This document shows positions 44,022 through 52,951 of a stretch of 64,000 nucleotides of DNA, piece after piece. This DNA is from Paraburkholderia sp. Ac-20340 (GTDB lineage Bacteria > Pseudomonadota > Gammaproteobacteria > Burkholderiales > Burkholderiaceae): positions 248,001-312,000 of the forward strand of contig NZ_JAAGPR010000006.1 of NCBI RefSeq assembly GCF_017104965.1, in the 5' to 3' direction. The translations under genes were made by a program, and so were the position numbers. The stretch's first letter is position 1; every line of letters begins with the position of its first letter. The notes beneath the pieces were generated by a model. The model searched no databases and had not been told where the DNA came from. It saw only the letters and a list, made by a program, of their open reading frames with translations.

Positions 44022-44399
44022 TCAAGCGAATGCGCGGGAAACAGCGGGAGGGGCGCGTGGACGGCCCGAGGGAAAGGCCCCGAAGGGCGTATGACGCGTG
44101 GACAGCGTCGCTGCACGCTCGACATTGGCCACGAGCGCGCGTTGCGCTTCGGGCACCGCGATAGCGGGCATGGCGACGTGATGTTCAAGCAGATTGCAGT
44201 AACCGCAGGCGCCGAACGCATCGTCGTGCGAAAGATGCGGGGCCGAGGAAGCCGGCTGAAGCGCGGAGCAAAGCGTAGCGTCCAGCTCGTGCGCGTGATG
44301 CGCGGCAATCAACTGACTCGCGAGCGGAGCAAGCACGATGAGCCACATGGCGACGAGGCCAAGCCATGCGGTCAGCAAAATGTGCTTGCGTAGTTTCAT
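44022..44399 (-). CDS. DUF2946 family protein
   Basis: A 125-residue protein with one N-terminal membrane helix (LLTAWLGLVAMWLIVLAPLA). A His cluster (AAHHAHELD) and a CGYCNLLEHH motif follow in the periplasmic part. This is the DUF2946 layout, often found beside copper-related TonB receptors. The Cys/His set looks like a metal site. It precedes the TonB receptor on the same strand with a 243-bp gap holding the phased repeats. Confidence 0.78.
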   Translation of the reverse strand: MKLRKHILLTAWLGLVAMWLIVLAPLASQLIAAHHAHELDATLCSALQPASSAPHLSHDDAFGACGYCNLLEHHVAMPAIAVPEAQRALVANVERAATLSTRHTPFGAFPSGRPRAPPAVSRAFA

Positions 44400-44649
44400 A
44401 TTGGAGTGAGCGATTGCGCGGCGCAGTCTACCACGCCAGGCGCGATTCACGCACGCGCGAAAGCAGGCTGAAAGTGGTCATAAGCAGTCCCGTATTTGGC
44501 TGCGCTCGCGGGAAAGTGTCCTGAAACAGGCGCTTTCGTACTTTTACGATAGGTCTCGATCGATGCGAATGTCACCATGATCGGCATGTTCAACTGAACA
44601 ATATTGAGGGCCGCCTGCGTGGCGGCGCGCGATCATGTCCGTTTTTTCC

Positions 44650-44943
44650 CTACGCCCTTCGCCCAGCCTGCTCTGGATGGCCCGTACCGCCGAACCCGCT
44701 GATCAAAGGCTCGAACATCGCGCATGCGACAGCACGTCGCACGCGCCGCTCGCGCGCGGCAGCGGTATCGATTCGACGCGTTGCGGTCTGGAGTTGCCCG
44801 TCAAGTTCGCGCTGAAACTCGGCGCGCGCACGCATGCCACGCCGCGCAATCCGGTTAATTGCCCGCTTGCAGACAATGCGCTGCGTCAGTGGTGCGTGCG
44901 CCGGCAAAGCGGTCAATGCCCGGAAGAAAACGCTCGCCATCAA
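44650..44943 (-). CDS. Possible small basic protein, function unknown
   Basis: A 97-residue Arg/Ala-rich frame starting 14 bp after the hybrid kinase stop. The middle (FQRELDGQLQTATRRIDTAA) could form a helix. No family recognised. An overlapping plus-strand frame (44635-44952) is about as long, so neither may be real. Confidence 0.35.
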   Translation of the reverse strand: MMASVFFRALTALPAHAPLTQRIVCKRAINRIARRGMRARAEFQRELDGQLQTATRRIDTAAARERRVRRAVACAMFEPLISGFGGTGHPEQAGRRA

Positions 44944-44957
44944 GGCCCCTGAAACCG

Positions 44958-47900
44958 CTACGCCGAATGCTGGCTCGCCGCCAGTTCACGCAGCGCTTCA
45001 AGTTCGGCGACGACTGCGCCCGAAAGCTCGCCGGCTTCGTCGTTCCATGCGCCAGCCTCGCGTAGTGTCGCGCGCAGTTCCTGGCACGCTTCATAAAGCA
45101 TCGATGGGCCGAGCACCGCAAGACCGCCCGAAACACGATGCGCCCATTCGCGCAGTCGCTTGAAATCGCGTGCGGATGCGATCTCCGCGTAATCGGCGAT
45201 ATCGTGATCGGCCTGCTCGATAAAGAGCGGCGCAATTTCAGGCGATAGCGCAGGGAAGCGCGGCACGTCGGCATCGTCTTCCGCGGTGGACTCGACCGCA
45301 GCGTTCGCGTGTGCGCTCGCCACATCGGCCAGTACGCGCGCCAGTTCCGCGAGCGGCACGGGTTTGCTCAGATAGTCCGTAAAACCAGACTGGCGGCCTT
45401 GCGCGATCTGCTCGGGCAGGGCGTTGCCGCTCACCGCATAGATCGGCAATGTGCCATGTTTTGCGCGCGTGGCATGCAGCAATTCCAGGCCATTCATGCG
45501 CGGCATATTGAGGTCGGTGAGCACGACGTCGACGCGCGCATCGTCCAGACGTGCGAGCGCTTCTTCGCCATCCTTCGCTTCGATAACATTCGCGCCGAGC
45601 GTGCGTAACTGGTCGCGCAGCAGGCTGCGATTGAGCAGATTGTCTTCGGCGATCAGCACGTTCAGGCGCTGGAAGTCGCTGCCTTGCAAGGGTTCGCGCG
45701 ACGCGGCAACCGCGCCTTCACGCTGCACTGGCCGCGCGCGCAGCATCTGCGTCGCGGTGCGAATGCCCGCGAGGCTATAGAGACTCACTTCCACGCTGCC
45801 GTCTGCGCGCGCGAGCGGCACGAGCGGTCCATCCTGGCGCAGCCACACCACGTTCGCCGTGCCGCCCCACACACGCAGCACATCGTCGACGCTGAATTCG
45901 CCTGTCACCAGCAGATAGTCGAGCGCACTCTCGCGCGATGAAACCGGCGCCGAAGCCAGATCCGCCGGCGTGCTGGTCTTCGTGTCGAACAGGTTCGTCA
46001 GCCATTCGTGATTTTCAGGCGCGCGGCACAGAATGGCCGGATTGGTTTCGGGCAGCGTCCATTCTTCACCGGCCGTCGCATCGGCATCCACACGCAGCGG
46101 CAAGGTGACGATCACGCGCGTGCCTACGCCCAGGGTGCTTTCCACTTCGCAGCGTCCTTTCATCAGCGTGGCAAGACGCCCGCAGATCGACAGGCCAAGC
46201 CCGGTGCCGCGCGCCTCGGTCAGACGATGGGCGTCGCCTTGCGTAAAAGGCTGGAAAAGACGGGCCTTGAGCGACTCCGGCATGCCCACACCCGAATCCG
46301 CCACGCTGATTTCAATCGCGTCGCCGTGCCAGTTCGCGCGCAGCACGATCTTGCCGGAGTGCGTGAACTTGAACGCATTGCTCAGCAGATTATTGATGAT
46401 CTGCGCGAGCCGCACCGGGTCGAAATAAAGCCGTGCAGGAATGGCGCGGTCGATCACCAGATAGAAGGGCACCTGCTGTCGTGTCGCGAGCGGCGCATGC
46501 GCGAGAGCGATGCGCACCAGCAGCGCAGCAATCGATTCGGATTCCTCTGAAATCGTCATCGCGCCCACATCGATCTTCGAGAAGTCGAGCACGTCGCTCA
46601 CGATCTGCAGCAATTCGGACGCGGAAATCTGCATCGCCTGCACGCGCGCTTCCTGCTCGGGCGCGAGCGGCCCGCGCGCCACCAGTTCGATATTGCCGGT
46701 GAGCGAAGCGAGCGGCGTGCGTATTTCATGGCTCATCGCCGCAAAGAAGCTGACCTTGCTGCGCGCGGCTTCGTCGCTGGTGCGCTTGGCTTCGCGCAGC
46801 AGGCGTTCGGCTTCGTAATGCTTCGACAGATCGGCGAATGCGCAGAACATCACGTTTTCGCGACGCATCGTGGCCGGTGCGTAGGTGATCTCCAGATGCA
46901 CGCTTTCGCCGTCTTCGCGCGTGAGCGAAAAGGGCAGGTCGTAGATCGGCATTTCGCCGTCGCCGGGCGGCGGGTAAGGCATGCGCTTTTCGAATTCGAC
47001 ACATAATGCGCTCGGCAAACGCGTGGCCTGAGTGTCGAGGCCCAGCACATTGCGCACGATCTGATTGGCGATCACGATTTCGAAAGTGCTCTGGCGCACG
47101 ATGCACAGACCAACCGGCGTGGCATGCACGAGCAGATGGTTGAGCAGTTCGCCTTCGAGCGCGCGCGACGCTTCCAGATAGGTGCGTTCGAGCACGTGAC
47201 GGTTCCAGTAGCGCGACAGCGCCGCCAGCAGCGCGAGCAACGCCAGCGTCATCAGCCCGATAACGGCGAGCGGCACGCGGATCAGCGCGAATTCCGTGGT
47301 CCAGGAAATCGCCAGCGTGTAGTGGCCGAAGTCGTAGAGCGGCTGCTCGCGCATCACCCAACCGAAGCGCGGCAGCAGATGAAAGCGTTCGAGCGGCAGG
47401 TTGGCGATTTTACGATCGACGTATTGCGCGGCCACGGTGCTCAGCGGTCCGGCGAGCATGGCGCCATCGCGATCGAACAGGGTCGGCACCGCTTCGGGAT
47501 GCGCGGGGTTCGGCACGCGCGGCAACTGATCGAGATCGATGGCAGTCAGCGCAATCGCATAAGGTTTGCCGTTCCTGCGCACGATGGAGCCGCCCAGCAC
47601 CAGTTGCGGCGCGAAATTCAGCCGCGCAGGCGGACGAAACCACGTGACCTTGCGCCCAAAACCTTTACCCGATGGCGCGACACCGGGCGCATTCATGCGC
47701 AGCAGCACCTCGTCGACCAGCATGCGCGCATGTTCGGCGCCGCTGTGCAGCGAGGTATCGGCGGGATTGCGCGCACCGGGCGCGAGCTTGTAGCTCCAGG
47801 CCGCGCTGCCGTCGAGCAGCAGGAACAGCATCGGGGCATTCGCGCCGACGAATTCCGCGATCTGCACCGCGCGATCGCACGCTGCGTGCAGTTCGGGGCT

Positions 47901-48266
47901 GCCATCGAGACCGTCGAAGGCCGGCGTGCAGCGTTGTGACGTCACGGGCACGCCCGGCGCTTCAGGCAGGACCGCCGCGCTCGTCTCGTTCTCCTGCAAG
48001 GCCACCATCAGGCTCTGGCCCACGATCAGATTGAAGCGCCGCAGCAGCAGTTCGTTGGTCTGCGCCGTGACCGCGCGCATCTGCATGGCCTGGGTCGAGA
48101 GCGCCGCCGCGCCGATACTGAACACCGCCACCGCCGCCGCGCACAGGCCCGCGAACGCCAGTAGCGCGATTAGCATGCCGAACACGCGCCGCTCGCGTTT
48201 CAGATTCCGTTCCAGCGCCTTGAGCGCGCCGAGCGGCGAAGCGAGCGAGGCGATGCGCCGTTCCAT
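44958..48266 (-). CDS. Hybrid sensor histidine kinase with receiver and Hpt domains
   Basis: An 1102-residue inner-membrane phosphorelay sensor. TM1 (31-55) and TM2 (329-353) bracket a periplasmic domain of about 270 residues of no clear family. A PAS-like segment (about 370-480) precedes the H-box AAMSHEIRTPL with His513, then ATP motifs (NLLSNAFKFTH, DSGVGMPES, GTGLGLSICGRL). The C-terminal receiver has VLTDLNMPRMNG and YLSKPV, and an Hpt domain follows (EWAHRVSGGLAVLG). No response regulator lies alongside; the prophage abuts its start. Confidence 0.9.
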   Translation of the reverse strand: MERRIASLASPLGALKALERNLKRERRVFGMLIALLAFAGLCAAAVAVFSIGAAALSTQAMQMRAVTAQTNELLLRRFNLIVGQSLMVALQENETSAAVLPEAPGVPVTSQRCTPAFDGLDGSPELHAACDRAVQIAEFVGANAPMLFLLLDGSAAWSYKLAPGARNPADTSLHSGAEHARMLVDEVLLRMNAPGVAPSGKGFGRKVTWFRPPARLNFAPQLVLGGSIVRRNGKPYAIALTAIDLDQLPRVPNPAHPEAVPTLFDRDGAMLAGPLSTVAAQYVDRKIANLPLERFHLLPRFGWVMREQPLYDFGHYTLAISWTTEFALIRVPLAVIGLMTLALLALLAALSRYWNRHVLERTYLEASRALEGELLNHLLVHATPVGLCIVRQSTFEIVIANQIVRNVLGLDTQATRLPSALCVEFEKRMPYPPPGDGEMPIYDLPFSLTREDGESVHLEITYAPATMRRENVMFCAFADLSKHYEAERLLREAKRTSDEAARSKVSFFAAMSHEIRTPLASLTGNIELVARGPLAPEQEARVQAMQISASELLQIVSDVLDFSKIDVGAMTISEESESIAALLVRIALAHAPLATRQQVPFYLVIDRAIPARLYFDPVRLAQIINNLLSNAFKFTHSGKIVLRANWHGDAIEISVADSGVGMPESLKARLFQPFTQGDAHRLTEARGTGLGLSICGRLATLMKGRCEVESTLGVGTRVIVTLPLRVDADATAGEEWTLPETNPAILCRAPENHEWLTNLFDTKTSTPADLASAPVSSRESALDYLLVTGEFSVDDVLRVWGGTANVVWLRQDGPLVPLARADGSVEVSLYSLAGIRTATQMLRARPVQREGAVAASREPLQGSDFQRLNVLIAEDNLLNRSLLRDQLRTLGANVIEAKDGEEALARLDDARVDVVLTDLNMPRMNGLELLHATRAKHGTLPIYAVSGNALPEQIAQGRQSGFTDYLSKPVPLAELARVLADVASAHANAAVESTAEDDADVPRFPALSPEIAPLFIEQADHDIADYAEIASARDFKRLREWAHRVSGGLAVLGPSMLYEACQELRATLREAGAWNDEAGELSGAVVAELEALRELAASQHSA

Positions 48267-48415
48267 TATGCGAACCCGTGTTCGCTCGCGTAGCGGATCA
48301 GATCTCCGTTACACTACGCCCATCCAGAATCGCCGGAAGCCTTACCCAGCATGGCTTTCGAGTAATTCATCCCAGTACACATGGGAAGGCTGTGTGACCA
48401 GAATGTGCCCAGCCA
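48267..48415. other. Probable left attachment region of the prophage
   Basis: 149 bp between the kinase start and the integrase stop. No tRNA gene is seen, so integration appears intergenic. Candidate arm or core sequences include GGAAGCC...GGCTTTC and CACA...TGTG pairs, but the core cannot be set without the right end. Confidence 0.5.
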
Positions 48416-49453
48416 TCAACTGACCACCGCGAGACGCGGCGGCTCATGCAACAGAACTGCCCCAGCGTGCTGCGCCAGGTGGTCGGGCGCGAGGTGGGCA
48501 TACCGCAGCACCATCTCGAACGTCGCCCAGCCGCCCAGTTCCTTGAGCACCTGAAGCGGCGTGCCGCCCTGGACGTGCCAGCTTGCCCACGTGTGCCGCA
48601 CGTCGTGGAACCGGAACTTCTTTATCCCGGCCCGGCGGCATGCCAACTTCCACGCATAGGCATCCCATCTGTCTAGCGGCTCGCCCGCGCTAACGAACAC
48701 GAACTCATCGCTTTTGCCGATCTGCCTGCGCAGCACAGCGAGTGCTTCCTCGTTCAGTGGCACGCCAATCGGCTTACGCGCCTTGGCCTGATCGGGGTGA
48801 ATCCACGCGCGTTTCGCAACCAGATCGACCTGCGACCACTCCAGCTTCAGGATGTTGCTCTGCCTCAGACCGGTCTGGAAGCCGAACGCCGTGCAGGCCT
48901 GCATGCACTCGTCGGTTAGCGCGCGCAACAGGCGCTTCGCCTCATCGCGCGTAATCCAGCGAATACGTCCGGTCGGCTCCTCCAACTCGGGCAGGTTGGG
49001 GGCCTTTTCGATCCATTCCCATTCCTTCGCCGCGTCGTAAAACATGGCACGGATCGTCGACAGATACCGGTTGCGCGTGCCCGCAGTCAGTGGCGCCTTT
49101 CGACCTACGCGCACCGCGTCCACAGGGATTGCCGCCATAATCTCAGAGCGCGTGATAGACGCCAGATCACGACCGCCGAAAATCCCGCAGAAGTACATCA
49201 TGTGTGCGGTCATGCTCGTGATCGTTGTCTTTTCCATGCGCTCTCTGAGAAACCGCGCGGCGCCTTCTTCGAAGATATGACGCGGTTTCTCCCCCAATTT
49301 CGCTACACGCCAAGCCTCGTGCTTCAGCTTGTCGTGCAGCTCTTGCGCTTTCCTTTTGTCACTTGTTCCACTACTTTGGCGAACTCGGCCGCCGCCTGGC
49401 GCGCGGAAATCGATGTGCCAGATGTCGGAGCTTTTGCGTTTGCGGATTCCCAT
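48416..49453 (-). CDS. Phage tyrosine integrase
   Basis: A 345-residue tyrosine recombinase with an arm-binding start (MGIRKRKSSDIWHIDF) and a catalytic domain. All key residues are visible: Arg197 (TGLRQSN), His283 and Arg286 (HDVRHTW), Trp309 in the His/Trp position (GGWAT) and nucleophile Tyr318 (LRYAHL). It integrates and excises the prophage DNA. The start at 49453 has AGAGAGG upstream and lies inside the excisionase-like gene. Confidence 0.93.
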   Translation of the reverse strand: MGIRKRKSSDIWHIDFRAPGGGRVRQSSGTSDKRKAQELHDKLKHEAWRVAKLGEKPRHIFEEGAARFLRERMEKTTITSMTAHMMYFCGIFGGRDLASITRSEIMAAIPVDAVRVGRKAPLTAGTRNRYLSTIRAMFYDAAKEWEWIEKAPNLPELEEPTGRIRWITRDEAKRLLRALTDECMQACTAFGFQTGLRQSNILKLEWSQVDLVAKRAWIHPDQAKARKPIGVPLNEEALAVLRRQIGKSDEFVFVSAGEPLDRWDAYAWKLACRRAGIKKFRFHDVRHTWASWHVQGGTPLQVLKELGGWATFEMVLRYAHLAPDHLAQHAGAVLLHEPPRLAVVS

Positions 49454-49686
49454 GTTGAACCTCTCTTGTCCGCTCGCGCCGGTCGATCGGTATTGTACGC
49501 GTCGCAGGATTGCCGCAATTTTTCAGGCCAGATACGCCACGCGCCCCCTACCTTGAAAAAACCAAGGCGGACGCGATTTGCATAAATGGTGGAATAAGAA
49601 ACGCTGAGAAGCGCAGCCGCCTCTTTCAACGTGAGCGCTGGTTCGCGCAGCGGTGTGCTGGCGGTCGGTATGGCTACGATCGTCAC
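49324..49686 (-). CDS. Excisionase-like HTH protein
   Basis: A 120-residue protein. LTLKEAAALLSVSYSTIYANRVRLGFFKVG (residues 18-47) is the MerR-like winged-HTH of phage excisionases and AlpA regulators. The GTG start overlaps the TGA of the upstream gene. Its last 130 bp overlap the integrase start. The position next to int supports an Xis role. Confidence 0.78.
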   Translation of the reverse strand: MTIVAIPTASTPLREPALTLKEAAALLSVSYSTIYANRVRLGFFKVGGAWRIWPEKLRQSCDAYNTDRPARADKRGSTWESANAKAPTSGTSISARQAAAEFAKVVEQVTKGKRKSCTTS

Positions 49687-50039
49687 GGTATGGCTCCCGC
49701 TTTTTCAGAGTTCCAATCGGCGCGCTGACCGCGCTCGATACGTAATAGAAGCGCCGCGCGCATCGCCTCGATGTTTTCGGCAGCGCGGTAACTGATTTCC
49801 TCGCTCGGTCGCTGAACGATCGCCGCAACTGCCGGCATCCACCGAATGTCTCGCACGCGCGTGGCAGTGCCGACGCGGCGCAGGCGGCCACCGTCTTCGA
49901 GCTGGCGGACCCGTGTGCATGCGAGTTCGAGTTCAATGCCAAGCTGCTCAGCGATAGCCGCAGTTGAGATTGGACGGATTGCGCGCGTCACACAATCGAC
50001 GATGACGGAGCGCCGCTGGCGGGTACTAGCTTCCGGCAT
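49683..50039 (-). CDS. Phage winged-helix protein, function unknown
   Basis: A 118-residue protein. RAIRPISTAAIAEQLGIELELACTRVRQLEDGGRLRRVG (in parts) reads as a winged helix (residues about 19-57). Its stop overlaps the next GTG. A regulator of int/xis or an early phage gene is possible. No family is recognised. Confidence 0.65.
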   Translation of the reverse strand: MPEASTRQRRSVIVDCVTRAIRPISTAAIAEQLGIELELACTRVRQLEDGGRLRRVGTATRVRDIRWMPAVAAIVQRPSEEISYRAAENIEAMRAALLLRIERGQRADWNSEKAGAIP

Positions 50040-50487
50040 CGTCGTTAGCCTGTTGGTGCACGTCTATGGGTGCGCGGTTACCTTCACTTTCCTGACCGCT
50101 GCGCTCGATCTCAGCTTTGCGGGCGGCGTCGCCAAGCGTCGGCACAAGCTTGCCGCCGCAGTAGCAACACCAAGCGAAGTTGTTTTGCTTGGGACCGTCC
50201 GTCATGAAACAAAATGCTTCGCCACATTCCGTATCCCAGAATCCGCCTTCACCATCGAGGTCGTAGGTCCATTTGCATTCGCGATCTGCCTCGCTCATGC
50301 GCTCGGTGGGCGGTGGGGTGAGAGATACGCGGACGATCTCGCCGTAGGCGTTTGCATAGCCCTGCATCTGGTGCTCGGTGAAATACCCGCTTCCGTTTGC
50401 GTGCCGGATGGTAGGCGTCGGGAACCGTGGATGCGCGGGCCATTCGAACGTCGCGCGCTCGTCGGGCTGCTTGCTTTCGTTACTCAT
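50026..50487 (-). CDS. Phage protein with Cys pairs, function unknown
   Basis: A 153-residue hydrophilic protein. CKWTYDLDGEGGFWDTECG and a CCYCGGKL knuckle supply Cys for a possible zinc site. It overlaps both neighbours, so it is one cistron of the leftward early operon. Function unknown. Confidence 0.65.
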   Translation of the reverse strand: MSNESKQPDERATFEWPAHPRFPTPTIRHANGSGYFTEHQMQGYANAYGEIVRVSLTPPPTERMSEADRECKWTYDLDGEGGFWDTECGEAFCFMTDGPKQNNFAWCCYCGGKLVPTLGDAARKAEIERSGQESEGNRAPIDVHQQANDDAGS

Positions 50488-51338
50488 TGCGCATCTCCCT
50501 GGTTTGCTTGGCGTCGCTGGATGCTGTCGCGCATGCGCTGACGCTTCAAAGCGTTCTCGGCTTCGTATTTGTCACGTCCGAACAGCGCGTAAGGACCATC
50601 CTCCGTGTCGTAGATTTCGAGCAGGAGCCAGCCATCGCCCTCGGGTGCCGTCGGCGTCCATTCGGAGCAGTTGTCCACGTCTCCCTCGCACCAGCGCTCG
50701 TGCAGGTCTGGGAGGTCGTTCTCCATCGAACGAAAGCGCGGCTCGATGCCGAACGCCTCAAGAAACTTGTCGGCACGCGTGCCTTCGTCGCAAATCGGGA
50801 AGTTCGGGTGCGTCAGGAAGCCTTGATCGTCGCGCACGATTTCGCGCGGCGTCAGCAGCTTCTTGCGCAGGCCTTCGAGGTTGATAGGCGCTGCCGCATC
50901 TGCGGCGACGGTAGGCGTAGGGGCGGCTTTGAGCATCGCGCGCAACTCCGATGCGTGCGCGTGCTGGTCGCCCTTTTCGAGCGCTTCAGCGGCTACCCAG
51001 ATCGAATCTCGCTGTGCGACCGTGAGCGGCGCTACCGCAGCAGGGGCGACGGTAGCGGCGATCCGGGCGTGGTCCTCATAGCGGACGTACAGACCGTTCG
51101 GGGCCGGATTGATCAGATTGCCGATGATGTTGAAGCGCATGATCGGCGCTGCGGCCGCATCGGCAGGGACGACGGCGCGGGCGTTCCATTGGTTTCCACA
51201 GGCGTCGCCCTCTTCGCCACTTTCGTTGCGCGTTCCGCAGGATGCGCATTCGACGATGCAGGACTGGCGCGCTGTACCGATGCGCTCGAAAAATGCTTTG
51301 CCGCCGCAGAACGGGCACGGCTTCAGTTGGTTGTCCAT
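50484..51338 (-). CDS. Phage protein with Lar-like zinc ribbon
   Basis: A 284-residue protein. It opens with KPCPFCGGKAFFERIG and a second CASCGTRN, the zinc-ribbon start of Lar-family restriction-alleviation proteins. The long C-terminal part (DRDKYEAENALKRQR and acidic segments) is not of a known fold. The ATG at 51338 follows GAGGA. Its stop overlaps the next ATG. The anti-restriction role is inference from the ribbon only. Confidence 0.6.
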   Translation of the reverse strand: MDNQLKPCPFCGGKAFFERIGTARQSCIVECASCGTRNESGEEGDACGNQWNARAVVPADAAAAPIMRFNIIGNLINPAPNGLYVRYEDHARIAATVAPAAVAPLTVAQRDSIWVAAEALEKGDQHAHASELRAMLKAAPTPTVAADAAAPINLEGLRKKLLTPREIVRDDQGFLTHPNFPICDEGTRADKFLEAFGIEPRFRSMENDLPDLHERWCEGDVDNCSEWTPTAPEGDGWLLLEIYDTEDGPYALFGRDKYEAENALKRQRMRDSIQRRQANQGDAQ

Positions 51339-51366
51339 CGTTATCCTCGTGTCTCGTGTTAGGCGG

Positions 51367-51645
51367 TCAGATACCGACGAATTCAACGGCATGACCTTTA
51401 AGCAGGATGAAAGTGTCGACTTCGCCTTCGACCAATTCGGCAAGGCCGCGGGCTTCGAGCCATTCAAAAGCCTCTTGAATCGCCGGGTCGGAATCTTCGA
51501 GATCGCGCACTTCGCGTCCATCGGCATCGGATAGGCCAAACGTGGGCGCAAGCGCAGAACCTCTAACCGAATGGGAAGCGAGTAGCTCGACCATGCTTTC
51601 GTCAGCGATCTCGAATGCGCGCGCGGTGAGGTCTTGGGTGCTCAT
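51367..51645 (-). CDS. Small acidic phage protein, function unknown
   Basis: A 92-residue acidic protein (LEDSDPAIQEAFEWLEARGL). It is part of the leftward early operon, with short gaps on both sides. No family recognised. Confidence 0.6.
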   Translation of the reverse strand: MSTQDLTARAFEIADESMVELLASHSVRGSALAPTFGLSDADGREVRDLEDSDPAIQEAFEWLEARGLAELVEGEVDTFILLKGHAVEFVGI

Positions 51646-51658
51646 ATCTCTATGCCGG

Positions 51659-51943
51659 TTACGGGTGGGGAGTCAGGTATTGCGCGTACTCGGGCCAGTA
51701 CTTCTTGACGCTGCTGGCGTGTGCAGCGGGCGTGCTATCCCACTCGACTACTATGGCTGTGACGGTCGGCCAGTTGTCCGGGTCTTTGCCCTCAGCGATC
51801 GATGCTGCGCGCTGCTTCGCGAGATACGCACCCCAATGCGCATTGAATGCAGCAGCTACCTTGTCGGCTTCATCTTTCGAAGGGGCCGCGATCACGTCAT
51901 CAGGGCCTTGGATATTCAGCATCCACAGTTTTTCGTCGCTCAT
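51659..51943 (-). CDS. Small phage protein, function unknown
   Basis: A 94-residue protein opening MSDEKLWMLNIQGPDDVIAA. It has several Trp/Tyr (FNAHWGAYLAKQ, SVKKYWPEYAQYL), suggesting a compact fold. No family recognised. Confidence 0.6.
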   Translation of the reverse strand: MSDEKLWMLNIQGPDDVIAAPSKDEADKVAAAFNAHWGAYLAKQRAASIAEGKDPDNWPTVTAIVVEWDSTPAAHASSVKKYWPEYAQYLTPHP

Positions 51944-51978
51944 GCTCGTCTCACTCAATCGGTTGGGGTTCAAGCTGC

Positions 51979-52428
51979 TTACTGGCCGCGCTCGGCGATG
52001 ATTTCGCGCGCGGCTCGGAATATGTCGCTGGGGTAACGGAACCTGCGCAGCGCAGTCGGGCCGCTCTCGTCCCAGTCGGTGAAGTGATCCAAGACGATCC
52101 GCTCCAGCGATTCCCACGCGGTTTCTTCGTCCCACTCGGGCTCGTAGTAGCCGGACATTTCGCCGACAATTACCGTGCCCTTGAGCGGGCTGCTGGGCGG
52201 CGACATCACGACCCAGCGTTCACCGCGCCGCACCTTGAACTTGATGTCATGCCTCCACGGCTTGCCGCCGTGGCTCACGCTCGTGCGGTCCCAGTGCTTT
52301 CGCTCGATGCCAGCCTGCCCGGTGTGGCTACCGTCCCGCTCGGCACGGAATTGCTCTCGGCAGTCACCGAGCAGCGGCAACAGCGGCGCGGCACGCTTCG
52401 ACAGTTTTTTCAGGATTCGCAGGTTCAT
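51979..52428 (-). CDS. Phage protein, function unknown
   Basis: A 149-residue protein with a basic start (MNLRILKKLSKRAAPLL) and an acidic Trp-rich C-terminal half (YYEPEWDEETAWESLERIVL). Its ATG overlaps the upstream TGA. No family recognised. Confidence 0.6.
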   Translation of the reverse strand: MNLRILKKLSKRAAPLLPLLGDCREQFRAERDGSHTGQAGIERKHWDRTSVSHGGKPWRHDIKFKVRRGERWVVMSPPSSPLKGTVIVGEMSGYYEPEWDEETAWESLERIVLDHFTDWDESGPTALRRFRYPSDIFRAAREIIAERGQ

Positions 52429-52673
52429 GCCTCGGCATCCTTGGCCGACTTGCCGCAAAACGGGCAGAAGCTGGCGATTACCGGTATCGACTTGCCGCGC
52501 TTGAATCCGGCCGAGTTGGCCGTGACCTTGAATTCGGTCTTGTGGGCGACAGAGATGCCGACGCCGAACATGAAACCGACGGCTTGGCACTCGACGGCGG
52601 CCGGCGCGCCGAGCTCGGCCGAATACTTCTCAGCGAGCTTCTTTTCCAATTCGTTAATGCAGGTGCAGTTCAT
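52425..52673 (-). CDS. Small phage protein with zinc-ribbon Cys pairs
   Basis: An 82-residue protein with CTC near the start and CPFCGKSAKDAEA at the end. The two pairs could bind zinc. The start at 52673 removes a 23-residue low-quality extension. Confidence 0.62.
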   Translation of the reverse strand: MNCTCINELEKKLAEKYSAELGAPAAVECQAVGFMFGVGISVAHKTEFKVTANSAGFKRGKSIPVIASFCPFCGKSAKDAEA

Positions 52674-52777
52674 GGTCGTCTCACGTTTGTGGTTCAAGCT
52701 GCGTGCTGGCGGTAGGCGTGCATATTTATGCGTAAGACGCATAAACGCCGGTTATGCGTTTGGCGAATAAAAATTCG

Positions 52778-52951
52778 TTAGCGCGACGTGCAGTCGATGC
52801 GGACTTCGCCGCGCTCGCCTTCGGTCACATCAGCGATGTAGTGCTCGTCGTAGTTCGGCATTCCGCTGAGCGATTCGGAGTCTGTTGCGACAGAGACGAC
52901 GTGGTGAGCGGGGAAGCGCTGCAGCTCAGTGATGAGTTCGGCGACAGTCAT
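52778..52951 (-). CDS. 57-residue phage protein, function unknown
   Basis: A 57-residue protein starting MTVAELITELQRFPAHHVVS and ending DCTSR. Its ATG overlaps the upstream stop codon (ATGA). It is too short for most gene callers but sits in frame with the operon's coupling pattern. Confidence 0.62.
   Translation of the reverse strand: MTVAELITELQRFPAHHVVSVATDSESLSGMPNYDEHYIADVTEGERGEVRIDCTSR

Noticed and set aside
44635..44952. Plus-strand 105-residue frame after the TonB cluster
   Set aside because: No ribosome site or family; overlaps an equally weak minus-strand frame. Neither is firm.
48267..48415. tRNA gene as attachment site
   Set aside because: Read on both strands for a cloverleaf and 3' CCA-type end; none found.
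50427..51362. 311-residue plus-strand frame in the prophage left arm
   Set aside because: It opposes coupled minus-strand genes with good ribosome sites; no motifs.
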